Source: Alicyclobacillaceae bacterium
Lineage (GTDB): Bacteria > Bacillota > Bacilli > Kyrpidiales > Kyrpidiaceae
Direction of reading: 5' to 3'
DNA: 55,665 nucleotides
Assembly: GCA_029961045.1 (NCBI GenBank)
Contig: JASBVN010000011.1
Coordinates: 1-55,665 of the forward strand
In this document: positions 7,292 through 15,199 of the stretch, in pieces
How positions within the stretch are numbered: position 1 is the stretch's first letter
How the letters are laid out: each line of letters starts with the position of its first letter
Position numbers and translations under genes: made by a program
Notes under the pieces: generated by a model
Told to the model about the DNA's origin: nothing
Databases searched by the model: none
Seen by the model: only the letters and a program-made list of their open reading frames with translations

Positions 7292-8478
7292 GGAACCGGA
7301 TGGGGTTGCCTTTGGCGGCGATGTTTGCGGCCCTCGTCCTCGCCGGCTGCTCGGGGAGCGGCGCCGCCGTCTACTCCGGCACCATCGAAGGGACCGAAAT
7401 TCCGGTCCAGGCCGAGGTGGCCGGCACCGTCACCCAATTGCCTTTTCCCGAGGGCAGCGAGGTCCAAAAGGGACAAGTCCTCGCGCAGCTCGATGACGCC
7501 CTGTACCGGGCCCAGGTGCAGGAGGCGCGGGCCGGAGTGGACGCCGCCCTTGCCGCCTTCGACGAGGCCAGGGCGGGCAGCCGGGCCCAGGAAATTGTCC
7601 AGGCCGCGGCCGGAGTGGACCAGGCCCGGGCCATGGCGGAACAGGCGGCGCAAAAGGAGAGGAGCGCGGCGGAACAGGTGCAGTTCCTCAAGGCCAACCA
7701 AACCCAAACGGAACGGTTGTTGGAAGGGGCGCGGCAGACCCTCGCCTACCAGCAACAACAACTGGAAAGGACCAACTCTTTGTTCGCGGCCGGAGCGGCC
7801 ACCCGGCAGCAGGTCGACGCCCAGCAAGAGGCGGTTCAGCAGGCCCGGACCAGGCTGAACCAACTCCTGGCCCAGATCGACGCCATCTCCGCCCAAATCC
7901 GCCAGGCCCAGAACGAACAGGCGGCGGCCGCCGCCCAACTGGAGTCCGCCAAGGCCGCGGAACGGGCGGCCCAGGCGAAACTGGACCTCCTGCGGGCCGG
8001 CGCCACCGACCAGCGCCTCCGCCAGCTTCTCGCCCAAAAAGAACAGGCCGACGCCCGATTGCAACAGGCGAACTGGCAACTGGGCAAGACGGCCGTCCGG
8101 GCGCCGGAGGACGGGATTCTCTTGCGAAAAGAAGTCGAAATCGGTGAGGTGGTCAAACCGGGTTCTGTCCTGTATACGCTGCTGAAAAAAGGCGATTTGA
8201 AGGTGGTCATCTATGTGCCCGAAGCGGAATTGGGCCGGGTGTACGCCGGTCAACCGGCGGAGATACGCGTCGATGCCTATCCCGGGCGCGCGTTTCGGGG
8301 AAAAGTGACCACCATCGCCGGCCGGGCGGAGTTCACGCCGAAAAACGTGCAAACTTCCGACGAGCGGACCAAAATGGTCTTTGCCGTCACGGTTCAGATT
8401 ACGGAGGGGCTGGATCTGCTCAAGCCGGGTATGCCGGCGGACGTCGTGCTGGCGGCGAAAGCGGGGGACGGGAAATGA
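7288..8478 (+). CDS. HlyD/YbhG-type membrane-fusion lipoprotein
   Basis: The 396-residue protein has a lipoprotein signal with lipobox LAGC (Cys21). A biotinyl-lipoyl half-motif follows (VQAEVAGTVTQLPFPEGSEVQKGQVLAQLDD), then an Ala/Gln-rich coiled-coil hairpin (about 75-270) with a RAGAxDQRLRQLLAQKEQADARL turn. It closes with the second lipoyl half (VRAPEDGILLRKEVEIGEVV) and a beta-barrel domain. In diderms this adaptor bridges an inner-membrane ABC pump to the outer membrane. In a Firmicute it would stand on the outer face of the membrane. Translational coupling to tetR and to the ATPase (ATGA overlaps) shows they work together. Confidence 0.9.
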   Translation: MRNRMGLPLAAMFAALVLAGCSGSGAAVYSGTIEGTEIPVQAEVAGTVTQLPFPEGSEVQKGQVLAQLDDALYRAQVQEARAGVDAALAAFDEARAGSRAQEIVQAAAGVDQARAMAEQAAQKERSAAEQVQFLKANQTQTERLLEGARQTLAYQQQQLERTNSLFAAGAATRQQVDAQQEAVQQARTRLNQLLAQIDAISAQIRQAQNEQAAAAAQLESAKAAERAAQAKLDLLRAGATDQRLRQLLAQKEQADARLQQANWQLGKTAVRAPEDGILLRKEVEIGEVVKPGSVLYTLLKKGDLKVVIYVPEAELGRVYAGQPAEIRVDAYPGRAFRGKVTTIAGRAEFTPKNVQTSDERTKMVFAVTVQITEGLDLLKPGMPADVVLAAKAGDGK

Positions 8479-9236
8479 GCCGGTGGGCCATTCGGTGTGA
8501 TGAACTGACCAAACGCTTCGGCGACAGGACGGCGGTCGACCGGGTCTCCCTCGCCATCCCGCGGGGGACGATCTTCGGCTTTCTCGGTCCGAACGGCTCG
8601 GGAAAATCGACGACGATCCGCATGCTTTGCGGTGTGCTCACTCCCACTTCCGGTTCGGGAGAGGTCCTGGGCTACGACCTGCTGACGGAAGCGGAGGAAA
8701 TCAAGCAACACATCGGCTACATGTCGCAAAAGTTCAGCCTGTACGAAGAGTTGACGGCGGAGGAAAATCTCTCTTTTTACGCCCGCATCTACGGCCTGTC
8801 CCTGGAGCGGGCCCGCCGGCGAAAGGAAGAGCTGATCGCCCTGGCGGGCCTTGCCGGCCGGGAGAAGCAGCGGGCGGGCTCCCTGTCGGGAGGGTGGAAG
8901 CAGCGCCTCGCCCTGGCCTGCGCCCTGCTGCACGAGCCGGAGCTGCTCATCCTCGACGAACCCACCGCCGGTGTGGACCCGGTGTCCAGGCGCATTTTCT
9001 GGGATTTGATCCGCGAATTCGCCCGGCGGGGCGTGACCGTCCTGGTGAGCACCCACTACATGGACGAGGCGGAGACCTGCGATCAAATCGGTTTCATTTT
9101 TTTCGGCAAGTTGCTGGTCACCGGCACACCCGGTGAGTTGAAAGCCCGGACGGGCCTGCCGTCCCTGGACGACGTATTCATTCAATTGGTCAACGCCCAG
9201 GGCCACTTTTCCGGGCAAGGGGGCGGGCAGGGGTGA
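8475..9236 (+). CDS. ABC transporter ATP-binding protein (YbhF-like)
   Basis: A 253-residue nucleotide-binding domain with Walker A (GPNGSGKST, about 40-48), Q-loop (YMSQKFSLYEELT), ABC signature (LSGGWKQRLALA; W in place of the usual Q/M), Walker B (LLILDEPTAGVD) and switch His (STHYMDEAE). It energises export through the ABC-2 permease at 9233. The start overlaps the HlyD stop and the stop overlaps the permease start, so the proteins are likely made in matched amounts. Confidence 0.93.
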   Translation: MSRWAIRCDELTKRFGDRTAVDRVSLAIPRGTIFGFLGPNGSGKSTTIRMLCGVLTPTSGSGEVLGYDLLTEAEEIKQHIGYMSQKFSLYEELTAEENLSFYARIYGLSLERARRRKEELIALAGLAGREKQRAGSLSGGWKQRLALACALLHEPELLILDEPTAGVDPVSRRIFWDLIREFARRGVTVLVSTHYMDEAETCDQIGFIFFGKLLVTGTPGELKARTGLPSLDDVFIQLVNAQGHFSGQGGGQG

Positions 9237-10381
9237 GGCGCCGGATCCGTTTTAAATGGGGCCGCTACCGGGCCGTCGTGTTCAAGGAACTGCTGCAGAT
9301 CCGGCGGGACCCGGCCAGTTTGGGCATCGCCGCGGTGATGCCGGTGTTGATGCTGCTGCTTTTCGGCTATGCGGTGAATACCGATGTCGACCACCTGCCG
9401 GCGGCGGTATGGGACCAGGACAAATCCTTCCAGAGCCGGGAGCTCGTCCGCCGGTTGACCAACAGCGGGTACTTCGACCAGCGGTACCAGGTCGAAGGCT
9501 ATGCCGCCTTGCAGAGGTTGATGGACGCGGGGGAGATCAAGGTGGCCGTCGTCATTCCGCCGGACTACAGCAAACGGCTGGATACCCGAAGGCCGGCGGA
9601 CGTCCAGATCTTGGTGGACGGTGCGGATCCGAACGCCGCGCGGACGGCGGTGGCCAACGCCCAGCTCATCGTGAACCATTTGGCCTTTGAACGGCAGCAG
9701 GCGTGGTTTGCCCGGGAGGGATTGAACCCGGTGGCCCAGCCGCTGCAGGCCCAGGTCCGGGTGCTGTACAACCCGGACATGAAAAGCCTGTTCTTTAACA
9801 TTCCCGCTTTGATCGGGCTGATCATGCAAAATGTGATCTCCATCCTCACCGCCTTTGCCATTGTGCGGGAAAGGGAACGGGGAACGATGGAGCAGTTGAT
9901 CGTCACCCCGGTTAGGCCGGGCGAGCTGATCTTGGGGAAATTGACCCCGTATGTGGGCATCGGCATGTTTTCCTTCCTGCTCGTGCTGGTGACGGGGATC
10001 GCCTGGTTCGGGGTGCCGGTGAGAGGAAGTCTGCTCCTCCTGGTGGTCTTGAGTCTGCTGTTTCTCGTCACCAGCCTGGCCATCGGCATCCTCGTGTCCA
10101 CCGTGGCCAGGACCCAACTCCAGGCCATGCAGATTTCCTTCGGGTTCATCCTGCCCAGCGTGGTGCTGTCCGGGTTCATTTTCCCCCGGGAAACGATGCC
10201 CCTGTTCTTGCAGGGATTGAGCGGCGCCATTCCCTTGACCTACTTCCTCCACATCTTGCGGGGGATCTTTCTCAAAGGCGTCGGGGCGGCGGAACTGTGG
10301 AAGGACATTCTCTCCCTGGCCGGATTCGCCCTGCTCTTTTGCGCCGTGGCCATCATGAGGTTCCGAAAAAAATTGGAATGA
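9233..10381 (+). CDS. ABC-2 family permease (YbhR/YbhS-like)
   Basis: The 382-residue protein has one N-terminal membrane helix (PVLMLLLFGYAVN), a large extracytoplasmic domain (about 45-180), then five more helices including the ABC-2 signature (ATGQLIVTPVRP-like ERERGTMEQLIVTPVRPGELILGK). The GTG start at 9233 shares bases with the ATPase stop. Only one permease is encoded, so it probably acts as a homodimer, unlike the ybhS-ybhR pair. Substrates of relatives are drugs or toxic organic compounds. Confidence 0.92.
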   Translation: MRRRIRFKWGRYRAVVFKELLQIRRDPASLGIAAVMPVLMLLLFGYAVNTDVDHLPAAVWDQDKSFQSRELVRRLTNSGYFDQRYQVEGYAALQRLMDAGEIKVAVVIPPDYSKRLDTRRPADVQILVDGADPNAARTAVANAQLIVNHLAFERQQAWFAREGLNPVAQPLQAQVRVLYNPDMKSLFFNIPALIGLIMQNVISILTAFAIVRERERGTMEQLIVTPVRPGELILGKLTPYVGIGMFSFLLVLVTGIAWFGVPVRGSLLLLVVLSLLFLVTSLAIGILVSTVARTQLQAMQISFGFILPSVVLSGFIFPRETMPLFLQGLSGAIPLTYFLHILRGIFLKGVGAAELWKDILSLAGFALLFCAVAIMRFRKKLE

Positions 10382-10401
10382 TCGCGCGGGCCAGGGGGCG
10401 T

Positions 10402-11511
10402 TCACCGCTGCCGCCGGTGCAGGATGTCGATGGTGCGCCTCGCCGTCTCCATGGCGAACCGGCGCATCTCCTCCACCCCCGGCTTCATGGCCGCCCGGGC
10501 CTCTTCCAGGTTTTCGCTGCACGCGACAAGGGTTTGGCAGAACGCCGCCTCGTCGACGCAGTCGGTGGAGCCGGCGCAGGGAATGCCGACCCGGCGGGCG
10601 AACCGCTCGATTTTCTGATCGTAAGAAAAGGCGACGGCGGGAACGGAGAGCAGCGCGGCCAGGATCAGCGAGTGAAGGCGCATGCCGACGACCATTTGCG
10701 AGGCCTTGATGATATTCATGATGTCAAAAAAGGTCAAAGGAGCGTCGATGACGGTGGCGTGTTCTCCGAGCTGTTCGGCGATTTCCTTGGAGGGAGCCAC
10801 GTCCTTGGGATGCTGCATCGGCACGAAGACGATGTGCCACCCCCGGTCGACGAGCCGCCGGAGACAGCGCGCAAAAACTTTTTTATACGGGACCTTGGAG
10901 GCCGGCCATTCCCGAACCGACACCACGGCCACCCGGGAACTGCGGACGCGGTGGCGGGCGAGTACGGCCCGCCCCGCCTCGCCGTCCACCTCTGAGGGAT
11001 CGATCGCCATCGCCGGGTCGGCGGTGACGAGCACCGGAGGGCGCGTCACCCCCGTCCGGACAAAATCCTCCCGGGAGCCGTGGTCGCGGACGGTGATCAA
11101 GTCGATGTCGTTCAAAATCCGGCGAATGAGCCATTTGGACAGGGGGCGCTGCACGGGGCCGAACCCCTGGGCGTAGAAGACCACCGGCTTTTTCAACCAT
11201 TTGGCGATCTGGACGACGCCGAGATAATAAAGAATGCTCCTGGGACTGGTGACGTCCTGAAGGAGCCCCCCGCCGCCCATGACCAGCATATCCGCCTGCT
11301 TGATTTGCCGGAAAATGATCCACGGATTCCAGCGGTCGTACGCCGGAATGTGGAATAACGCCCGGGTGTGCCGCGGTTGGTTGGACAGCACCCGGCACTG
11401 CACCGTCGGGTCAAAACGGCGCAGAGAGGTGATGATGCCGTACAGGACGGCATCGTCACCGGCGTTATTAAACCCGTAATATCCGGCAATCAAGATGGTC
11501 GCCACAATCAT
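10402..11511 (-). CDS. csaB: Polysaccharide pyruvyl transferase CsaB
   Basis: A 369-residue enzyme of the pyruvyltransferase family with GYYGFNNAGDDAVL at the N-terminus, MGGGGLLQDVTS, FYAQGFGP, TVRDHGSREDF and the C-terminal GMRLHSLILAAL motif. CsaB adds pyruvate ketals to secondary cell-wall polysaccharide, the ligand bound by SLH domains. A large SLH protein is encoded at 32243-36064, so the partner is in the same window. The ATG at 11511 lies 63 bases after the end of a nitrilase gene on the same strand. Confidence 0.92.
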   Translation of the reverse strand: MIVATILIAGYYGFNNAGDDAVLYGIITSLRRFDPTVQCRVLSNQPRHTRALFHIPAYDRWNPWIIFRQIKQADMLVMGGGGLLQDVTSPRSILYYLGVVQIAKWLKKPVVFYAQGFGPVQRPLSKWLIRRILNDIDLITVRDHGSREDFVRTGVTRPPVLVTADPAMAIDPSEVDGEAGRAVLARHRVRSSRVAVVSVREWPASKVPYKKVFARCLRRLVDRGWHIVFVPMQHPKDVAPSKEIAEQLGEHATVIDAPLTFFDIMNIIKASQMVVGMRLHSLILAALLSVPAVAFSYDQKIERFARRVGIPCAGSTDCVDEAAFCQTLVACSENLEEARAAMKPGVEEMRRFAMETARRTIDILHRRQR

Positions 11512-11574
11512 GACCCTTCCTTCAATCTACATAAACAACGACAAGTATACCAGCAATGGGAACCGATGCAAACC

Positions 11575-12357
11575 TTACAGCCGGTAGGCCCGGGGCCGGC
11601 GGTCCCGGAATACCGGCATCCGGCTGCGGACCTCGTTCACCAGGGCAAAATCGAGGTCGGCGTAGAGCACCGCCGGTTCTGATCCGCCTTCGGCGACCAC
11701 CCGCCCCCAGGGATCGACGGCCAGGGAGCCCCCCGCAAACCGGTCCCGATCGTTATGCCCGGTCATGTTGACTCCGACCACGTAGGCCTGGTTTTCGATC
11801 GCTCTGGCGATGATCAGGGCTTTCCAGTGGTCCGCGCGCTGTACGGGCCACTGGGCGGGGACGAAGATCACCGAGGCCCCCTCGAGGGCATAGGTGCGCG
11901 CAAGCTCGGGAAACCGCAGGTCGTAGCAGATCATGACCCCCGCCCGTCCGGAGCCCAGGGAAAAGGTCGCACAGGAATTTCCGGGCGTCAGGTACCGGTC
12001 TTCCTGCATCAGGCCGATGAGGTGGAGTTTCCGGTAGAGGTTGACGAGGGTGCCGTCGGGAGAATAAGTGAGGGACGTGTTGGAAACACCTTCCTCAAAG
12101 GAAACGGGAAACGAACCGCCCACCAGCCAAACCCGGTACCGGCGGGCCCACTCCTGCAATTGTTTTCCCGTCGGGCCGTCCACCTCCTCGGTATGTTCCG
12201 AAAGGCGGGAGAAATCATAACCGCACGTCCACATCTCCGGCAGGACCACCACGGCCGCCCCTGCCGAAGCCGCTTTCCGGATCATCGCCTCCGCCCGCTC
12301 TTTGTTTCCGGCCCGGTCGCCCTGGACCACTTCCATTTGGCACAACGCGATTCGCAC
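11575..12357 (-). CDS. Carbon-nitrogen hydrolase (omega-amidase/Nit-like)
   Basis: A complete 260-residue nitrilase-superfamily enzyme with the Glu-Lys-Cys triad at E41 (LPEMWTCGYD), K110 (YRKLHLIG) and C144 (MICYDLRFPE), and RAIENQAYVVGVN in the C-terminal part. Close families remove the amide from 2-oxo-glutaramate-type compounds; the exact substrate cannot be read here. It precedes csaB by 63 bases on the same strand, so the two are probably co-transcribed. It is much more GC-rich than the broken nitrilase at 2236 and looks native. Confidence 0.9.
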   Translation of the reverse strand: MRIALCQMEVVQGDRAGNKERAEAMIRKAASAGAAVVVLPEMWTCGYDFSRLSEHTEEVDGPTGKQLQEWARRYRVWLVGGSFPVSFEEGVSNTSLTYSPDGTLVNLYRKLHLIGLMQEDRYLTPGNSCATFSLGSGRAGVMICYDLRFPELARTYALEGASVIFVPAQWPVQRADHWKALIIARAIENQAYVVGVNMTGHNDRDRFAGGSLAVDPWGRVVAEGGSEPAVLYADLDFALVNEVRSRMPVFRDRRPRAYRL

Positions 12358-12580
12358 GGTCTCTCCTCGCTTTCCGCGTTCTATCCTCCATCATACCGAT
12401 TCTGATCTCGCGGTTCCAGGCAAAAGCCGGGGCGACCCGGGGCGGGAGACGGACCGGATTATATGATTTAATTAGTACAAATGGAGCTACAGAGGGCCGG
12501 GCACCCGGCGCGGTCTCCGTCCAGACCCGGCGCGCGCCGCGGGACGGGACCGGACCTGCGAAGGAAAGGCGGCAGCAGAC

Positions 12581-14050
12581 GTGGCATTTCGCGACTTTGA
12601 GGAAGCGGTGAATGCGGTGTACGCATCGTTCAATCGGGCTTTGTGGGCCAGGGCCGGATTTCGGGTTCCCGGCGTGTCCGGAGAGCCGCCTCCCGGACGG
12701 TGGACCGGCCGGGACGAGGAAGTGCGGAGGCCGGAACTGACCGGCCGCTTGTTGGACTTCCTGGGGCGGCCCGACCGGGCGGCCCCGTCGGTGCTGGTGG
12801 CGGGCAGCAAGGGGAAGGGTTCGACGGCGCGGATGATCGCGGCGGTTCTCGGCGCTCACGGGTTTCGGGTCGGGCTGTTTACGGGGCCGCACCTGATCCA
12901 TCCGATGGAGCGGATTGTCGTGGACGGCCGGCCGATGCCGGAAGCGGATTTCGTGCGGTGGATGAACGAGATTTTTCCCCTCGTGCAGCGGGTGGGCAGG
13001 GAGCTGGCGCCCTGGGAGTACGTGGCTCCGGTGGGCATCTACCTCGCCGTCGCCGCCTGCTATTTTCGCGAACAGAGGACGGATGTCAACGTTCTGGAAT
13101 GCGGGCGGGGGGCCCGGTATGACGACGTGCCCCGGGCGGAGGCCCGCTGGGGCGTGGTGACTCCCGTCATGGAAGAGCACCTGCGGGAGCTGGGGCCGCG
13201 ATTGACCGATGTCGCCCGGCACAAGGCGGGAGTGATCCGACCCGGGATGGCGGGGGTGTTTGTCGCCCGCCAGCGCCCCGAGGTACGGGAGATCTTGTTC
13301 CGGGAAGCGGAGCGGCAGGGTGTTCCGCTGTATGTGGAGGGAGAGGATTTCGCCGTCGTGGAGGCGGAGGCCGCCCCGGAGGGGCTGCGGACGGCGGTGC
13401 AGACTCCGGAGGGCCGCCGGGTCGATGCGATCCTGCCCCTGTTCGGGCGCTTTCAAGCGGAAAATGCCGCCGTGGCCGTCGCGGCGGCGGAACAGATCGC
13501 GGAGGCGCTGCCGGGAAGGCGGAGATGGTCTCCGGACCGGGCGGCGGAGGGGTTGGCGGCAGTGTCCTGTCCCGGGCGGTGCGAAATCCTGTCGTGGGAT
13601 CCGTGGGTGCTGCTCGACGGCGCCGTGACCCGGGAGAGTGCGGCGGAAGTCCGCCGCTTGGCGGAATCCCGGGGAGGCCGGGTGACGGTCGTCGCCGCGG
13701 TGCCCTCGGACAAAGATTATCGGGGGGTGTACGAAGCGCTGGCCCCCGTGGGCGAAGGGATCATCCTCACCCGGGCCGGAAACCGCTATTTCCGGTACCC
13801 CGAGGACGGACCGGCCGTGGCCGGGCGGTACTATGCCCGGGTCGAGACGGCCGCCGGCCTGGAGGAAGCGTGGCGGCTCGCGCGAAGCCGGTTGGAGACC
13901 CGTGAAGGGGAGGCCGGGGCGAGCCGGGGCATCGTGTTGGTGGGAGCCCAGCCCTTTGTCGCCGAGGCGTTGCAGTTTTTCAACCATATCCCCCGCGGAG
14001 GGAGGCCCAAGAGTTGCGCGACGATCAAATCACCGAACTCATCGATCTGA
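12581..14050 (+). CDS. FolC-like Mur ligase (folylpolyglutamate synthase family), divergent
   Basis: The 489-residue protein has the FolC layout: an N-terminal YASFN helix, P-loop GSKGKGST at about 75-82 (GTNGKGS in most FolC), TGPHLIHPMERI, a central EEHLRELGPRLTDVARHKAGVI segment carrying the conserved His and Lys regions, and a C-terminal Rossmann domain. The usual LDGAHNP motif is replaced by LLDGAVTRES, and the N-terminal part carries an extra loop. Chemistry is therefore uncertain: it may ligate a different substrate. GTG 12581 follows AAGGAAAGG. It overlaps the MarR gene by 37 bases. Confidence 0.75.
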   Translation: MAFRDFEEAVNAVYASFNRALWARAGFRVPGVSGEPPPGRWTGRDEEVRRPELTGRLLDFLGRPDRAAPSVLVAGSKGKGSTARMIAAVLGAHGFRVGLFTGPHLIHPMERIVVDGRPMPEADFVRWMNEIFPLVQRVGRELAPWEYVAPVGIYLAVAACYFREQRTDVNVLECGRGARYDDVPRAEARWGVVTPVMEEHLRELGPRLTDVARHKAGVIRPGMAGVFVARQRPEVREILFREAERQGVPLYVEGEDFAVVEAEAAPEGLRTAVQTPEGRRVDAILPLFGRFQAENAAVAVAAAEQIAEALPGRRRWSPDRAAEGLAAVSCPGRCEILSWDPWVLLDGAVTRESAAEVRRLAESRGGRVTVVAAVPSDKDYRGVYEALAPVGEGIILTRAGNRYFRYPEDGPAVAGRYYARVETAAGLEEAWRLARSRLETREGEAGASRGIVLVGAQPFVAEALQFFNHIPRGGRPKSCATIKSPNSSI

Positions 14051-14454
14051 TGCGGCGGACGATGCGCGGCGTCAAACAAAGGATGTACCAGGAATTGCGG
14101 GAATACGATCTCACCGTCCCCCAAATGTGGGTGCTGCGCACCCTGCACTTGGAAGGCATCCATTCACTGGCCGAATTGAGCCGGAAAGTGGGCATGTCCA
14201 CCAGTACGGCGAGCGGGATCATCGACCGGCTGGTCCGCATGGGCTTGGTGGACCGGAGGCGGGACGAGGCGGACCGGCGGGTCGTCTGGCTGCAGCTCAG
14301 CGAAAAGGGCCGGTCCTTGGTGGAAAGGGTTCCGGCCCTGCACTTCGACTATTTCCGGTCTTTGTTGGAGAAAATGCCGGAAGAGGACGCCGAGGGGCTG
14401 ATCCGGCACCTGCGTACGCTGTTGAGCATTATTGAGGAGGAAACCCGCCAGTAG
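14014..14454 (+). CDS. MarR-family regulator of the emrAB-like efflux genes
   Basis: A 146-residue winged-helix protein with LTVPQMWVLRTLHLEGIHSLAELSRKVGMSTSTASGIIDRLVRMGLVDRRRDEADRRVVWLQLSEKG, the full MarR DNA-binding core. TTG 14014 is preceded by GGAGGGAGG at 13996-14004, inside the end of the FolC-like gene. An EmrA-like and an EmrB-like gene follow on the same strand, the standard marR-emrA-emrB arrangement in which the efflux substrate relieves repression. Confidence 0.92.
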   Translation: MRDDQITELIDLMRRTMRGVKQRMYQELREYDLTVPQMWVLRTLHLEGIHSLAELSRKVGMSTSTASGIIDRLVRMGLVDRRRDEADRRVVWLQLSEKGRSLVERVPALHFDYFRSLLEKMPEEDAEGLIRHLRTLLSIIEEETRQ

Positions 14455-14493
14455 AAATGGGGCAGAGCGCGAGGAGAAAGGGGGTCGCGTGCC

Positions 14494-15132
14494 GTGAAGA
14501 CGTCCCGGATCATCCTGCTCAACCTCATTGCGTTGTTGCTGATTGGGGCCCTCATATTCGGAGGGTACTATTATTTGTACCAAAGTTGGAATTACGTGTC
14601 GACCGACGACGCCAAGGTGTGGGCCGACCTGGTCCCGGTGGCTTCGGCGGTGCCCGGCCGGGTTACGGGATGGAAAGGGATCGTGGGACAGACCTTCAAC
14701 CGGGGCGACGTGATGGGTCAAATCGAGGGGGCGGGCGACGCCGGGCGGATCGCGGCCCCGATCTCGGGAACGGTGATCCAGAGCCATATCGTAGAGGGCC
14801 AAATGGCGGCCCCAGGGCAGCCCCTGGCGACCATGGCGGACTTGAAAAGGCTGTATGTGGTGGCCAACATCGAGGAAACCCGGATTCAGGACGTCAACGT
14901 CGGAGCGGACGTGGACATCACCGTGGACGCCGATCCGGGGACCACGATCAAAGGGAAGGTGGAACAAGTGGGGCTGGCCGCCAACTCGGTGTTCTCCCTC
15001 TTTCCCCAACAGAATACCACGGGCAATTATACCCGGGTGGTTCAGCGCATTCCCGTGCGTATCTCGATGAGCGTCTACGGTCGGGATATCGTGCCGGGGA
15101 TGAACGCTGCCGTCCGAATCCACAAGAGTTGA
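14494..15132 (+). CDS. EmrA/HlyD-like membrane-fusion protein, short form
   Basis: The 212-residue protein has one N-terminal membrane helix (LLNLIALLLIGALIFGGYYY), YVSTDDAKVWADLVPVASAVPGRV typical of EmrA, a biotinyl-lipoyl domain and a beta-barrel ending near NAAVRIHKS. The coiled-coil hairpin present in Gram-negative EmrA is missing, as is usual in monoderm relatives that do not reach an outer membrane. GTG 14494 follows GAGGAGAAAGGGGG. It partners with the 14-helix pump just downstream. Confidence 0.88.
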   Translation: MKTSRIILLNLIALLLIGALIFGGYYYLYQSWNYVSTDDAKVWADLVPVASAVPGRVTGWKGIVGQTFNRGDVMGQIEGAGDAGRIAAPISGTVIQSHIVEGQMAAPGQPLATMADLKRLYVVANIEETRIQDVNVGADVDITVDADPGTTIKGKVEQVGLAANSVFSLFPQQNTTGNYTRVVQRIPVRISMSVYGRDIVPGMNAAVRIHKS

Positions 15133-15199
15133 ACGCTCCGGTCGCGGACGGGGTTATTTTTCGATCCCGGTGTTCGGGGGGAAAAAGGAGGGAAGCCCC

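Noticed and set aside
12215-13987. 590-codon minus-strand frame opposite the FolC-like gene
   Set aside because: Pro/Arg/His-rich shadow of the plus-strand gene with no recognisable motif.
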